Assembly: GCA_943788505.1 (NCBI GenBank)
Contig: CALSQR010000002.1
Coordinates: 695,213 to 759,212, forward strand
Length of the DNA stretch: 64,000 nt
Source of the DNA: an uncultured bacterium
GTDB taxonomy: Bacteria; Bacteroidota; Rhodothermia; Rhodothermales; UBA10348
Reading direction: 5' to 3'
The position numbers and the translations under genes were made by a program. The notes under the pieces were generated by a model, which was not told the origin of the DNA, did no database searches, and saw nothing but the letters and a program-made list of their open reading frames with translations. This document shows positions 18,335 to 27,770 of this stretch, piece by piece; within the stretch, counting starts at the first letter, position 1; each line of letters begins with the position of its first letter.

Positions 18335-18350
18335 AGGACTAATTAGTCCT
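18335..18350. promoter_or_regulatory. 16-base perfect palindrome AGGACTAATTAGTCCT upstream of ric
   Basis: A perfect dyad eight bases before the RIC start codon. The position would block transcription or translation initiation, as expected of a repressor operator. RIC genes are often controlled by nitric-oxide or Fe-S-sensing regulators such as NsrR (Rrf2 family), but this site does not match the NsrR consensus I know. The regulator is unidentified. Confidence 0.55.
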
Positions 18351-18357
18351 TTATTCA

Positions 18358-19053
18358 ATGTCCACCCTGATGGCTGCTCTCATGACTACATTTACTCCCT
18401 CTTCTCGCGTCGGCCAAATTGTAGCCGACAAACCTGCCGCATCTCGCACCTTTCACCGCTATGGCATTGATTTCTGCTGTGGAGGCGGTCAGGAACTAGG
18501 TACTGTGTGCAGTAAAAAGGGGATCAACGTAGATGAGGTCCTATCTACCCTTGCATCGGACTTGGCGGGACAACCAACTGGTACCCGATGGAAAGATGCT
18601 TCCTCTCCCGCATTGATCGGACATATTCTAACGGCTTTCCATGAACCGCTTCGCGAAGAACTTCCTCGATTACACGGCATGTTGTCCAAAGTCCATCGGG
18701 TGCATGGGCATGTCGATCAAGAACGATTCGATCGGTTGCTGACTCTCTTTTCCAGCTTGAAAGAAGATCTTGAAGCGCACATGCTCGAGGAAGAAGAGGT
18801 TCTTTTTCCTGCCATGATGCAACGAAATACCTCGCTTTCTACTGAAGAATTAGCTTCGTTCGAAAATGAACACGAGGCAGCCGGCGATGCACTGCGCGAG
18901 ATTCGCACCTTGACGGACAACTTCGTAGCACCCGACTATGCCTGTAATACATGGAAGGCACTCTGGGATGGCTTGAAGGAATTCGAATCAATGATGCATG
19001 AGCACGTGCATCTCGAGAATAACGTCCTCTTTGCCCGATTCGGTCATTTTTGA
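18358..19053 (+). CDS. ric: RIC-family di-iron protein for iron-sulfur cluster repair (ScdA/YtfE/DnrN type)
   Basis: This 231-residue protein repairs Fe-S clusters damaged by nitric oxide or oxidants. The N-terminal ScdA domain contains FHRYGIDFCCGGGQELG with the Cys-Cys pair typical of the family. The rest is a hemerythrin-like four-helix bundle with iron-ligand histidines and glutamates, seen in IGHILTAFHEPLREELPRL, VHGHV, LKEDLEAHMLEEEEVLFPAM, ENEHEAAGDALREI and MMHEHVHLENNVLF. Later ATGs (18370, 18385) are possible starts. Two palindromes lie upstream. Confidence 0.93.
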   Translation: MSTLMAALMTTFTPSSRVGQIVADKPAASRTFHRYGIDFCCGGGQELGTVCSKKGINVDEVLSTLASDLAGQPTGTRWKDASSPALIGHILTAFHEPLREELPRLHGMLSKVHRVHGHVDQERFDRLLTLFSSLKEDLEAHMLEEEEVLFPAMMQRNTSLSTEELASFENEHEAAGDALREIRTLTDNFVAPDYACNTWKALWDGLKEFESMMHEHVHLENNVLFARFGHF

Positions 19054-19118
19054 ATGAAAACACCGGCTCAGGAGGAGAAATAGATCCTTAAGGACAGTCA
19101 TTGTCGCTGTTTTGCTGT

Positions 19119-19138
19119 ACCTGAAGTATACTTCGGGT
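19119..19138. promoter_or_regulatory. palindrome around GAAGTATACTTC upstream of the VPS10-like gene
   Basis: GAAGTATACTTC (19123-19134) is a perfect 12-base palindrome, extended by ACC on one side and GGT on the other. It lies 26 bases before the start of the large secreted propeller gene. It could be an operator or a leader hairpin. Confidence 0.35.
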
Positions 19139-19163
19139 CTGTCCCCCACATCTTTACAGCGCC

Positions 19164-22100
19164 ATGAAACGATTCTTCCTACTCGTTATTTCCATCCTGT
19201 TTATAGCCCCGGCCAACTCACAGGACGTTCTAAAGGCCGAAACCTTCGAAGGCCTTGCACTGCGCAATATTGGACCAGGCTTTATGTCCGGCCGAATCGC
19301 AGATATTGCCATCCACCCCACGGATGAATCCGTATGGTATGTGGCAGTTGGCTCAGGCGGCGTATGGAAGACTACCAATAATGGTACTACCTGGACGCCG
19401 GTATTCGATGATGAAGCGTCTTATTCCATCGGAAACGTAGAAATCGACCCATCTAATCCTTCTACAGTGTGGGTGGGAACGGGCGAAGATGTAGGTGGAC
19501 GTCACGTGGGCTATGGTGATGGCATCTATAAATCGACCGACGGTGGAGCAAGTTGGACGAACATGGGTCTGCCGGACTCCCAGCATATTTCAACCATCAT
19601 CGTTCATCCTGAAAACTCCGATGTAGTGTGGGTCGCCGCGCAAGGTCCCCTTTGGTCTTCCGGTGGTGATCGAGGACTCTATATGACCACGGATGGCGGC
19701 GCGTCGTGGAAGCGAACTCTCGGCGACGATGAATGGATCAGCGTTACTGACATTGAGATTGATCCTCGCGACCCCGACCTGTTGTATGCAGCCACATGGC
19801 AGCGACACAGGACAGTAGCAAAGTATCTCGGAGGTGGCCCTGGAAGCGGGCTCCACAAAAGTACTGACGGTGGCCAAACCTGGACAGAACTGACCAACGG
19901 CCTTCCAGAAGGTAATATGGGTAAGATTGGATTGTCCGTATCTCCCCAGAACCCAGACATGATTTATGCAGCCATCGAACTGGATCGCAAAACAGGAGGC
20001 GTTTTTCGCTCGTTAGATCGTGGCGCTTCCTGGACTAAGATGTCGGACGCCGTTGCAGGTGCCACCGGCCCTCATTATTACCAGGAATTATTCGCATCTC
20101 CCCATCACTTCGGGCGACTATACCTCATGGACGCCAGTATGCAGGTATCAGAGGATCATGGAAAAACGTTCACGAGGATGAACGAGCGCTACAAGCATGG
20201 GGATAACCACGCCATCGCATTCAAGCCCAGCGACCCGGACTACGTGCTATTCGGAACGGATGGGGGGTTGTACGAGAGCTTTGATCTAGAGGCTTCTTGG
20301 CGATTTGTAGAAAACCTGCCCGTCACTCAGTATTACAAAGTGGCCCTCGATGATGCCGAGCCTTTCTACAACATTTATGGTGGTACGCAGGATAATAGCA
20401 CGCAAGGCGGCCCCTCACGGACGGACAATGTCCACGGCATCCAGAATTCCGATTGGAAGATCGTTCTGGATTGGGACGGCCACCAGCCGGCTACTGAGCC
20501 TGGTAATCCGGACATCATGTATGCAGAGCGACAGCAAGGTGCCATCTCCAGAGTCGATCTAACGACCGGTGAAACCGTCGACATTCAACCTCAGCCAGGC
20601 GCGGATGAAGACTATGAGCGCTTCAATTGGGATGCCCCAATCTTGGTCAGTCCCCATCTCCCAACTCGCATCTATTTCGCCTCCCAACGAGTCTGGCGTT
20701 CAGATAATCGTGGAGATGACTGGACCGCTATTTCTGGTGACCTGACTAGAAACCAAGAGCGATTCGAGCTCGACATCATGGGTGGCGCGCAAGCATGGGA
20801 CAACGCATGGGATGTCGCGGCTATGTCGAACTACAACACGATAACCTCGCTCGCAGAATCTCCAGTGCAGGAAGGACTGATCTATGCGGGTACGGATGAT
20901 GGGCAGATCCAAGTCACATCAGACGGAGGTGGCTCCTGGCGTGCTATCGAAGTAGGGTCGATTCCTGGTGTTCCACGCACTGCATTTGTCAATGACATCA
21001 AAGCTGACCTGCATGACGCAAATACGGTCTATGTCTCGCTGGATAATCACAAATACGGAGACTTCTCTCCCTACTTGGTTAAAAGTACGGACCAGGGTCG
21101 GACATGGACCTCGATTCGTGGCAATCTACCCGATCGCAACTTAGTTTGGCGCTTGGTTCAGGACCACGTAAAACCGGCATTATTGTTCGTTGCGACGGAG
21201 TTTGGACTTTATTTTTCTGTCGATGCTGGAGCCCATTGGACCGAACTGCAAGGAGGTGTTCCAACCATTTCATTCAGGGATTTGGCGATTCAGCGTCGTG
21301 AAAACGACCTAGTAGGTGCATCATTCGGGCGCGGGTTCTTCGTACTTGATGACTACAGCCCCCTCAGAAATGTATCCGCTGACCAACTCGCACAAGAAGC
21401 TACCCTATTTGCTGCCCGCGACGCTTGGTGGTACGTACCTAGAGCCCACCTTTCATTCGATGATCAGAAGGGATCACAAGGAGATGCGCATTATGTAGCT
21501 GAAAATCCACCCTTCGGTGCTGTCTTTACCTACTATCTCAAGGATGGATTACATACACCTGAGGAGCAACGGCATGAGCAGGAAAAAGCGGCAGCAGCAT
21601 CGGGCGCCGATGTAGGATTCCCAGGGTGGGATTCGCTGGATGCCGAAAAGATGGCTTCATCCCCTGCCATTGTTCTGACCGTATCCGACGCGAATGGAAA
21701 AGTCGTACGCCAGATTGAAGGAGCACGAAAAAAAGGGTTCCACCGTATTGCTTGGGATCTCCGTTATCCGGCCCCTGAGGCCGTCAGCATGAGCGGCTCA
21801 AGTGCTAGTGCTGCGGGCCTGATGGCTGGTCCTGGGATGTACTCAGTTCAATTACACAAGCGCATGGACGGAAGAATGGTGTCTTTGTCTGAGCCAATGC
21901 AGTTCATGGTCAAACCAATGCACGAAGGAGCGCTCGAAGGAGCCCCGCATGAGGAGGTAGCTGCGTTTTGGCGCAGATACGAAGCCGCCATGGGTCACTC
22001 TTCTGCGTTGGCTTTGTCTTTGTCGGATGCCATGAAAAGAGCTGATGCCTTGGGCGTCGCCCTTGCCCGCACACCAGGAGCATCGGCTGAGTTGGTCGCG

Positions 22101-22415
22101 CAGTTGCATGACCTTAAAACGGCCCTGAAAGAGCTCGAATCAGAAGTCAACGGTTCACCTTCCAAGCGTGAGGTAGGCGAAAAAGTTAGACCTACGATCT
22201 CAAGTAGGTTGTTCACAGTCCAACTCGGCATTGCACGTTCGACCTATGGCCCCACCAGTACCCACCGTCAACAGCTCTCCATCGTGGAAGATATGATGGA
22301 CGGACTAACATCGCAGCTTTCGGGACACATTGACCAGCTCCACAATATTGGCAGGCAGATTGTTGCGTTGGGTGGACCATGGGTTGAAGGAAGTTCGCTC
22401 CCAACCAACAACTAG
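19164..22415 (+). CDS. large secreted VPS10/BNR-repeat beta-propeller protein
   Basis: This 1083-residue protein has a signal peptide (MKRFFLLVISILFIAPANSQ) and many BNR/Asp-box repeats, for example GGVWKTTNNGTTWTPV, GIYKSTDGGASWTN, GLYMTTDGGASWKR, GLHKSTDGGQTWTEL and GVFRSLDRGASWTKM. These form one or two sortilin/VPS10-like propellers across residues 30-740. The C-terminal 300 residues hold an immunoglobulin-like segment (VRQIEGARKKGFHRIAWDLRY) and a helical tail. Databases often name such proteins 'glycosyl hydrolase' because of the BNR repeats, but catalytic residues are not evident. It is probably an exported binding or structural protein. Confidence 0.85.
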   Translation: MKRFFLLVISILFIAPANSQDVLKAETFEGLALRNIGPGFMSGRIADIAIHPTDESVWYVAVGSGGVWKTTNNGTTWTPVFDDEASYSIGNVEIDPSNPSTVWVGTGEDVGGRHVGYGDGIYKSTDGGASWTNMGLPDSQHISTIIVHPENSDVVWVAAQGPLWSSGGDRGLYMTTDGGASWKRTLGDDEWISVTDIEIDPRDPDLLYAATWQRHRTVAKYLGGGPGSGLHKSTDGGQTWTELTNGLPEGNMGKIGLSVSPQNPDMIYAAIELDRKTGGVFRSLDRGASWTKMSDAVAGATGPHYYQELFASPHHFGRLYLMDASMQVSEDHGKTFTRMNERYKHGDNHAIAFKPSDPDYVLFGTDGGLYESFDLEASWRFVENLPVTQYYKVALDDAEPFYNIYGGTQDNSTQGGPSRTDNVHGIQNSDWKIVLDWDGHQPATEPGNPDIMYAERQQGAISRVDLTTGETVDIQPQPGADEDYERFNWDAPILVSPHLPTRIYFASQRVWRSDNRGDDWTAISGDLTRNQERFELDIMGGAQAWDNAWDVAAMSNYNTITSLAESPVQEGLIYAGTDDGQIQVTSDGGGSWRAIEVGSIPGVPRTAFVNDIKADLHDANTVYVSLDNHKYGDFSPYLVKSTDQGRTWTSIRGNLPDRNLVWRLVQDHVKPALLFVATEFGLYFSVDAGAHWTELQGGVPTISFRDLAIQRRENDLVGASFGRGFFVLDDYSPLRNVSADQLAQEATLFAARDAWWYVPRAHLSFDDQKGSQGDAHYVAENPPFGAVFTYYLKDGLHTPEEQRHEQEKAAAASGADVGFPGWDSLDAEKMASSPAIVLTVSDANGKVVRQIEGARKKGFHRIAWDLRYPAPEAVSMSGSSASAAGLMAGPGMYSVQLHKRMDGRMVSLSEPMQFMVKPMHEGALEGAPHEEVAAFWRRYEAAMGHSSALALSLSDAMKRADALGVALARTPGASAELVAQLHDLKTALKELESEVNGSPSKREVGEKVRPTISSRLFTVQLGIARSTYGPTSTHRQQLSIVEDMMDGLTSQLSGHIDQLHNIGRQIVALGGPWVEGSSLPTNN

Positions 22416-22426
22416 AGCACGTTCCT

Positions 22427-22456
22427 GCGGGAGGTCAAGATGTCTTGGCCTTCCGC
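22427..22456. terminator. hairpin after the propeller gene, without a T tract
   Basis: A 14-bp inverted repeat, GCGGGAGGTCAAGA with TCTTGGCCTTCCGC, pairs with two G-T pairs. It sits between the convergent propeller gene and the secreted unknown gene and may act on both strands. No T run follows directly, so its efficiency is uncertain. Confidence 0.5.
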
Positions 22457-22492
22457 ACGGACATTGTCCACCTTCGCGTAAGACGGTAGTTT

Positions 22493-23242
22493 TTACTGCT
22501 CTGGATTCAGTGGCAGCAAAGTACGACCCGATTCAAATCGCTTCGCGATAATGGATGTACCGTATTCGGCGCCACCGACATTGGCGTACTGCAGAACACT
22601 ACTCCATTCTGAGTCTGTTGGATTCGAACTCATGATAGACCCTCTCGTGCGACTTTTGAACCGGACGAGTCCGATACGGTCCGCATAGTGGAACTGGATG
22701 GTACCATTGTCACCATTCTGATCGCCCCAAAAATGTTGGTAGGAGCCGGTAGATTCCACATCTATAAACCCATCTGCTACAGGCACTGCTTCCTGCTTTT
22801 GAGAGATAGCTACATCCTGCTGTGAAAATGGAGACTGATAGTTGCAGTCACCGAAGCCGTTTGCAGACACACCAAGCACATGGACGCGTCCTCGCTGTAG
22901 CCGGTACAGGCAAGTTCGCTGACGTAGCATCTTCTCCTCGCTGAAAATCTGAACCTGAACCAGGTAATCTTCGGCGCCGACTACATTCTGCGCTTCACTC
23001 TGCACGGTGAATCGGATATATGCAGGATCGATCTTAACGCCATTTTCAGTATTTGAAACCGCATACTCCCACTGGTTTCCAACCTCAAAGTAGATGTAGT
23101 GCAGCGCGCGCACATCCACATTCATTGTCGGAATCTCCAACAACCCGGTCCGGGGCTGCGCACATATAGCGGTGCTTCCCATGACTGCTAAAAACAACAG
23201 CGAGAGGGAGATGCGTTGAAAGAAAGATAGTGGGACAATCAT
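22493..23242 (-). CDS. secreted protein of unknown function
   Basis: This 249-residue protein has a signal peptide (ISLSLLFLAVMGSTAICAQ). The mature part begins with a pattern seen in many Bacteroidota exported proteins (YIYFEVGNQWEYAVSNTENG). I recognise no catalytic motif. It contains a few cysteines (RTCLYRL, GDCNY) that could form a disulfide. It lies alone between the propeller gene and the efflux operon. Confidence 0.7.
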   Translation of the reverse strand: MIVPLSFFQRISLSLLFLAVMGSTAICAQPRTGLLEIPTMNVDVRALHYIYFEVGNQWEYAVSNTENGVKIDPAYIRFTVQSEAQNVVGAEDYLVQVQIFSEEKMLRQRTCLYRLQRGRVHVLGVSANGFGDCNYQSPFSQQDVAISQKQEAVPVADGFIDVESTGSYQHFWGDQNGDNGTIQFHYADRIGLVRFKSRTRGSIMSSNPTDSEWSSVLQYANVGGAEYGTSIIAKRFESGRTLLPLNPEQ

Positions 23243-23571
23243 TGTGGACAGGGTGCGTCAACTGGGATCCAAATAAGCCACGGAAACAAGATACGCGGAT
23301 AGCTACGTCGAGTTACATCTACTCCTAACAGTACAATTGACCAAGATTCGAAGAATCCACGTAGCAAAGGATAACCTCCAGCGCCGCAACGCAACCGAGG
23401 TGAGGCCCTCCCGTAGACCGATTTCCCGCCAAGCGTGGGGTGAGGATGAATGTCCTCCTTCAAATGGGCATTTGAAAACAGGAATGAAGATTCCAGATGT
23501 AACGTCCAAGTGGGACATCACCGTTCCATTCCGGATCAATCCGGCTCCGGGTCAGCATCCCGGGCTGCTAC
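23243..23571. promoter_or_regulatory. 329-base non-coding region with two palindromes before the efflux operon
   Basis: No convincing gene is present. It holds two dyads: TTCAAATG-GG-CATTTGAA (23459-23476), a perfect 8-2-8 inverted repeat, and CCGGAT-CA-ATCCGG (23531-23544). Both are good candidate operators for the tolC-macA-macB genes that follow, as efflux operons are often controlled by TetR, MarR or PadR repressors binding such sites. No regulator gene lies next to them. Confidence 0.45.
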
Positions 23572-24987
23572 TTGAACAAACAATTCAGACGAATGACTTC
23601 ATCCATCGCATTGCACCGTCCGGCACCTACAACACTCCGCCAGGCTGCTGCTCTCATGATTCTGACGACGCTCTTCGCTTTTTTCGCCGCTGCAAACGTA
23701 TCGGCTCAGGAATTGCGCCAAGTCGGCTTCAATGAAGCTGTTCAGATCGCCCTCGAACGGAATACAACTATTAAGCGGGCCGAGAACAATCTCGATTTGC
23801 AGTCCCTGACAGTGCGTTCGGAACGCGCCGACTTCCTCCCAAACATGAATCTGAGCACAGGAGCTAGCCGAAACTGGGGTCTTCAGTTTGACCAAACAGT
23901 TGGAGAACTTCGGAGTGCATCCACAGACGTCTTCAACTATTCTGCCAGTTCGGGTGTCAACCTGTTCAATGGTTTTGCGGATGTTGCCTCGCTAAATGCA
24001 GCCAAAGCGCAGCTAGAAGCTCAGGAATTCGGCGTAGAGCGCACAAAACAAACGGTTGTGTTCAACGTCATTTCTAATTACCTGAGCGTGATTCTCGCCG
24101 AAGAAAATATTCGCATTCGTCAGGAAGACGTTCAAGCGCAGCAACAGCTTCTCGAACAGATTGATGAGTTCGTTCGCGTTGGGACTCGTGCCATTTCAGA
24201 TCTCTATCAGCAGCAGGCAACGGCAGCGAATGCTGAATCCCTCCTACTTACAGCTGAAAGCAATTTCCAGGTCGCAAAAACACGTCTGATTCAAACGATG
24301 CAGCTCGATCCGTTGTCAGACTACGATTTTGTTGCTCCTAGTCCAAACGAGCTACCAATGTCGATTCGCACCTATGACCCAAGCACGCTGCTAGTGAGTG
24401 CTTTTGACAGTCGCGCGGACTTACGGGCTCAAGAAGCCACCATTCTGGCCGCTGAACAGGGTGTCCGTGCTGCCAAAGCCGGCTACCTTCCATCACTAAG
24501 CTTGTCAGCCAGCCTTGGATCCGGTTACTCCTCCGCAAACACGCGAAGTGATTTCAACTCGCAGATCCAGGATAACCGCTCCGAACGGGTTGGTTTTAAC
24601 CTACAAATCCCGCTGTTCAACCGATTGAACGTTAAGCGTGGCGTCGAGTCCTCCAAAGTACAATTCAATAATGCTCGTCTTGACCTCGAAAATGCACAGC
24701 AAAATGTAGCCATCGAAGTTCGTCAAGCATTTCTGGACTACCAGACAACTGTAAAACGTCTCGAAGTGACAGCCAAAAGCCTTCAGGCTGCTGACCAGGC
24801 ACTACAAGTTGAAAATGAGCGATACGAAGTAGGCGCTTCGACGCTAGTTGAGCTTCAGCAGGCCCGCTCTGCCTTTACCAATGCATCGAGCCAGCGTGCA
24901 CAGGCTCTCTTCCAATTTCATTTCCAACATCGTCTGATCGAATACTATCAGGGTATCCTGGATCCGAGCCAACCTTTGTTTGATTGA
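23572..24987 (+). CDS. tolC: TolC-family outer-membrane efflux channel
   Basis: A 471-residue outer-membrane factor. A signal sequence (MILTTLFAFFAAANVSAQ) is followed by the repeated TolC helical pattern: VGFNEAVQIALERNTTIKRAENNLDLQ, TGASRNWGLQFDQ, NLFNGFADVASLNAAKAQLEAQ, and in the second half LVSAFDSRADLRAQEATILAAEQGVRAAKAGYLPSLSL and VEVGASTLVELQQARSAF-like text (YEVGASTLVELQQA). It would form the trimeric exit duct for the adaptor and ATPase encoded just downstream. The start may be 23593 instead of 23572. Confidence 0.93.
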   Translation: MNKQFRRMTSSIALHRPAPTTLRQAAALMILTTLFAFFAAANVSAQELRQVGFNEAVQIALERNTTIKRAENNLDLQSLTVRSERADFLPNMNLSTGASRNWGLQFDQTVGELRSASTDVFNYSASSGVNLFNGFADVASLNAAKAQLEAQEFGVERTKQTVVFNVISNYLSVILAEENIRIRQEDVQAQQQLLEQIDEFVRVGTRAISDLYQQQATAANAESLLLTAESNFQVAKTRLIQTMQLDPLSDYDFVAPSPNELPMSIRTYDPSTLLVSAFDSRADLRAQEATILAAEQGVRAAKAGYLPSLSLSASLGSGYSSANTRSDFNSQIQDNRSERVGFNLQIPLFNRLNVKRGVESSKVQFNNARLDLENAQQNVAIEVRQAFLDYQTTVKRLEVTAKSLQAADQALQVENERYEVGASTLVELQQARSAFTNASSQRAQALFQFHFQHRLIEYYQGILDPSQPLFD

Positions 24988-25043
24988 TCCTTCCTCGTGA
25001 GAGCGATTTAATCTCCTCATTCCTAGCGAAAACTCCTTTTCTC

Positions 25044-26402
25044 ATGGCCAAGAAAAAGAACGCGACCAAGCGCATCTTGATCATTATCGGCATACTCGTA
25101 GTGTTCGCCATCATCGTTATCGTGGGCCTTCGGGTCAGTGGTATAGTTGGCGGGAAGGAGCGCGCAACGGAGGTTGAACTTTCCGATGTCGAATTAAAGA
25201 CAATCACCCAACTGGTGACCGCATCAGGCAATATCCAACCAGAAGTTGAGGTTCGTATTTCCCCGGATGTCTCTGGAGAGATCGTCGAATTGCCCATTTC
25301 TGAGGGCGACAAAGTTGTTCGTGGACAGCTTCTTGCTCGCATCCGACCTGATTTTTACCAAGCTCAGGTTGACCAGGCGGAAGCATCGGTTCTTCAGGCG
25401 AAAGCAAATGAGGCTCAGCGTCGAGCCGATCTGAAGAATGCTGAGGTCGAATTAGAGCGACAGAAGAAGCTATTTGATTCTGGTGCTATCTCGGAGTCAT
25501 CCTTCCAGTCCGTAAGTCTTCGCGTCGAAACTGCACAGGCTTCCTATGAAGCATCCCAGTACAGCGTTCAAATCTCTGACGCACGATTGAAAGAGGCTCG
25601 CGAACAGCTGTCCAAAACGGTGATTTTTTCCCCAATGGACGGCACCGTTTCTATCCTTGCTGTCGAGCTCGGCGAACGGGTGGTCGGAACGACCCAAATG
25701 ACGGGTACAGAAATGATGCGTGTGGCCAAGCTCAACCAGATGGAGATGATGGTCAATGTTAACGAGAATGACGTGGTCAACGTCGCCGTCGGGGACACAT
25801 CGGCCATTGAGATCGATGCCTATCCGACTCGCATCTTCAGCGGTGTAGTAACCGAGATTGCAAACTCTGCCCGCGTTTCGGGAGCTGGTTCACAAGAGCA
25901 GATCACCAACTTCCCGGTCAAGATTCGCATTTTGGATCCACATAACATCTCCTTTGATGAATCGGGTGCTGATGACGTCGTCATGAACAACGAGCTACCC
26001 GTAGAGTCCATACAAATGCCCAACTTCCGACCAGGAATGAGTGGAACGGTTGACGTGTTTACTCACACGGTCACCGGCGCAACGGCCGTCCCCATTCAGG
26101 CAGTAACCGTTCGGGACTTTGCTCAGCTTGATGAGGAGTATGGAGGCGTACCGGATTCACTTAAAGGAAAGGCTGAAGAGGATCTTCGCCGCATCGTTTT
26201 CGTGATGGACGAAGATAGTCGCGCAAAGCTGGTTGAAGTTGAAACTGATATCTCCGATGACTCACATTACGTAATCCTTTCGGGAATCAGCGTAGGAGAG
26301 AAGGTCGTAACCGGTCCTTACCGTGCGGTATCGCGCTTGCTGAAGCCAGGAGAACTGATAGAGGAACGTGACGATACACCGACTGCCCGCAATGGCCAGT
26401 AA
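25044..26402 (+). CDS. MacA/HlyD-type periplasmic adaptor (membrane fusion protein)
   Basis: The ATG at 25044 is chosen because MAKKKNATKR is directly followed by the single membrane anchor (ILIIIGILVVFAIIVIVGL). The longer frame overlaps the tolC stop and adds a non-conserved leader. The domains are a lipoyl/barrel-sandwich part (ASGNIQPEVEVRISPDVSGEI, EGDKVVRGQLLARI), a coiled-coil hairpin (residues about 100-190, AEASVLQAKANEAQRRADLK), and a second lipoyl half (VIFSPMDGTVSILAVELGERV). It links an inner-membrane transporter to TolC. It closely follows tolC and precedes a MacB-like ATPase. Confidence 0.9.
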   Translation: MAKKKNATKRILIIIGILVVFAIIVIVGLRVSGIVGGKERATEVELSDVELKTITQLVTASGNIQPEVEVRISPDVSGEIVELPISEGDKVVRGQLLARIRPDFYQAQVDQAEASVLQAKANEAQRRADLKNAEVELERQKKLFDSGAISESSFQSVSLRVETAQASYEASQYSVQISDARLKEAREQLSKTVIFSPMDGTVSILAVELGERVVGTTQMTGTEMMRVAKLNQMEMMVNVNENDVVNVAVGDTSAIEIDAYPTRIFSGVVTEIANSARVSGAGSQEQITNFPVKIRILDPHNISFDESGADDVVMNNELPVESIQMPNFRPGMSGTVDVFTHTVTGATAVPIQAVTVRDFAQLDEEYGGVPDSLKGKAEEDLRRIVFVMDEDSRAKLVEVETDISDDSHYVILSGISVGEKVVTGPYRAVSRLLKPGELIEERDDTPTARNGQ

Positions 26403-26466
26403 GTGATCCGAATAGAATGTGGATCAGGTTGAAGACTTTCCCCAGCGCATAAGCGCATCAGAGTAA

Positions 26467-27210
26467 ATGGACCACGACGTGCAGCCTACAAATCAAGACC
26501 CGATCATCGAACTCAAAGACGTGCGCCGCATCTACAAGATGGGAACACAGACCGTCAAGGCACTCGACGGGGCAGACATTGTCATTTACCCTGGGGAATA
26601 TGTGGCCATAATGGGCCCTTCTGGTTCCGGAAAATCAACCATGATGAACATCGTTGGCTGTCTTGATGTGCCATCCAGTGGCACATATATCCTTAACGGG
26701 CAAGATGTCAGCGACATGGATGACGACGAATTAGCTGACGCAAGGAATCGTGAAATTGGTTTCGTCTTTCAGACATTCAACCTGCTTCCACGTGTAAATT
26801 GCCTCCAAAATGTGGAATTACCGCTGATTTATGCGGGGTATCCACGTTCGAAAAGACGGGAAATGGCTGAAAAAGCGCTGGACAATGTTGGACTGGCTGA
26901 TCGCATGGATCACAAGCCGAACGAATTATCAGGTGGACAGCGCCAGCGCGTAGCTGTTGCCCGCGCATTGGTCAACAACCCGTCAATCCTGTTGGCTGAT
27001 GAGCCCACTGGAAACCTGGATTCCAAGACCGGCATCGAAATCATGCATCTCTTTGAGGCCCTTCACGTCGCGGGCAATACGATACTGGTTGTGACGCACG
27101 AGGAGGAAATCGCCCAGCATTCTCGGCGAATCGTACGGCTGCGCGATGGCAAGATCGAGACGGACGAAAGAGTCGAGAACCCAAAGTTAGCGGGCATCGT
27201 CAACGAGTAA
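26467..27210 (+). CDS. MacB/LolD-type ABC transporter ATPase
   Basis: A 247-residue stand-alone ATPase domain: Walker [11 protein letters not shown]-loop [10 protein letters not shown], signature [15 protein letters not shown], Walker [13 protein letters not shown] and the switch His in [18 protein letters not shown] and NLLP.. place it in the MacB/LolD/FtsE group that powers mechanotransmission exporters. The partner permease with a MacB-type periplasmic domain is not encoded next to it; the following gene is on the other strand. The permease must be elsewhere or has been lost. Confidence 0.93.
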   Translation: MDHDVQPTNQDPIIELKDVRRIYKMGTQTVKALDGADIVIYPGEYVAIMGPSGSGKSTMMNIVGCLDVPSSGTYILNGQDVSDMDDDELADARNREIGFVFQTFNLLPRVNCLQNVELPLIYAGYPRSKRREMAEKALDNVGLADRMDHKPNELSGGQRQRVAVARALVNNPSILLADEPTGNLDSKTGIEIMHLFEALHVAGNTILVVTHEEEIAQHSRRIVRLRDGKIETDERVENPKLAGIVNE

Positions 27211-27218
27211 GCTGCGGT

Positions 27219-27737
27219 TTACATCCCGCAAGAGTACCGCTCCCGCTCGCGAACGAATGTCACGTTGCCTTCGGTCTTTCGGATAATTACAATCTGATGT
27301 GGCAAAGCTAGCGCTTGAACAGTGATACAGTCCTCGCCGGGTACAGCCAATTGATAGTGCACATTCACTTCTTCACCTGTGCGTTCGACGGACTGAACCT
27401 CTACGATGTAGCCTCCTGATTCCGCCGGAATAGCGATCAGACCAACCATCATCTGACTCCAGTCTATTTCAGGAATCTCACCGAACGGCTGGACCTTGGG
27501 CAGTGCGGCCTCCAGCGTGGCCTGATCCCGCAAGATCAGCTCCAGTGTATCCCGAACGGCTCCTTGCTGACCCATAGCGATGGGTTCGAAAAAGAATACC
27601 TCGTCAGGGCCATCGTCCAAGAAAACCTCTGTCCCACACGCCGCTAGGAAAAATGGCAGGATCAAGAATGTGATCGTTGAGAGAATTTGTTGTTTAAGCC
27701 CTTTCGGTTGCATCCTGTCGTTGGTTGAGATGTTCAT
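27219..27737 (-). CDS. lipoprotein with PrcB C-terminal-like domain
   Basis: The ATG at 27737 is followed by a hydrophobic stretch and lipobox (LILPFFLAACG); 27713 is another candidate start. The C-terminal half matches the PrcB_C pattern: VGLIAIPAESGGYIVEV, VHYQLAVPGEDCITVQALALPHQIVII. PrcB was named from a spirochaete protease complex subunit, but most bacterial members are uncharacterised lipoproteins. The gene is divergent from marC with a very short spacer, so the promoters must overlap. Confidence 0.7.
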   Translation of the reverse strand: MNISTNDRMQPKGLKQQILSTITFLILPFFLAACGTEVFLDDGPDEVFFFEPIAMGQQGAVRDTLELILRDQATLEAALPKVQPFGEIPEIDWSQMMVGLIAIPAESGGYIVEVQSVERTGEEVNVHYQLAVPGEDCITVQALALPHQIVIIRKTEGNVTFVRERERYSCGM

Positions 27738-27770
27738 GTCGGCGTTTTTCACCCGCCAATTCTGATTGTC

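Noticed and set aside
18322..18335. FNR/CRP-like box TTGATCATATTGA before ric
   Set aside because: The second half-site should read ATCAA; the match is poor, whereas the adjacent 16-base palindrome is perfect.
23337..23735. 132-codon plus-strand frame before tolC
   Set aside because: It overlaps the start of tolC in another frame and shows no domain or signal; probably chance.
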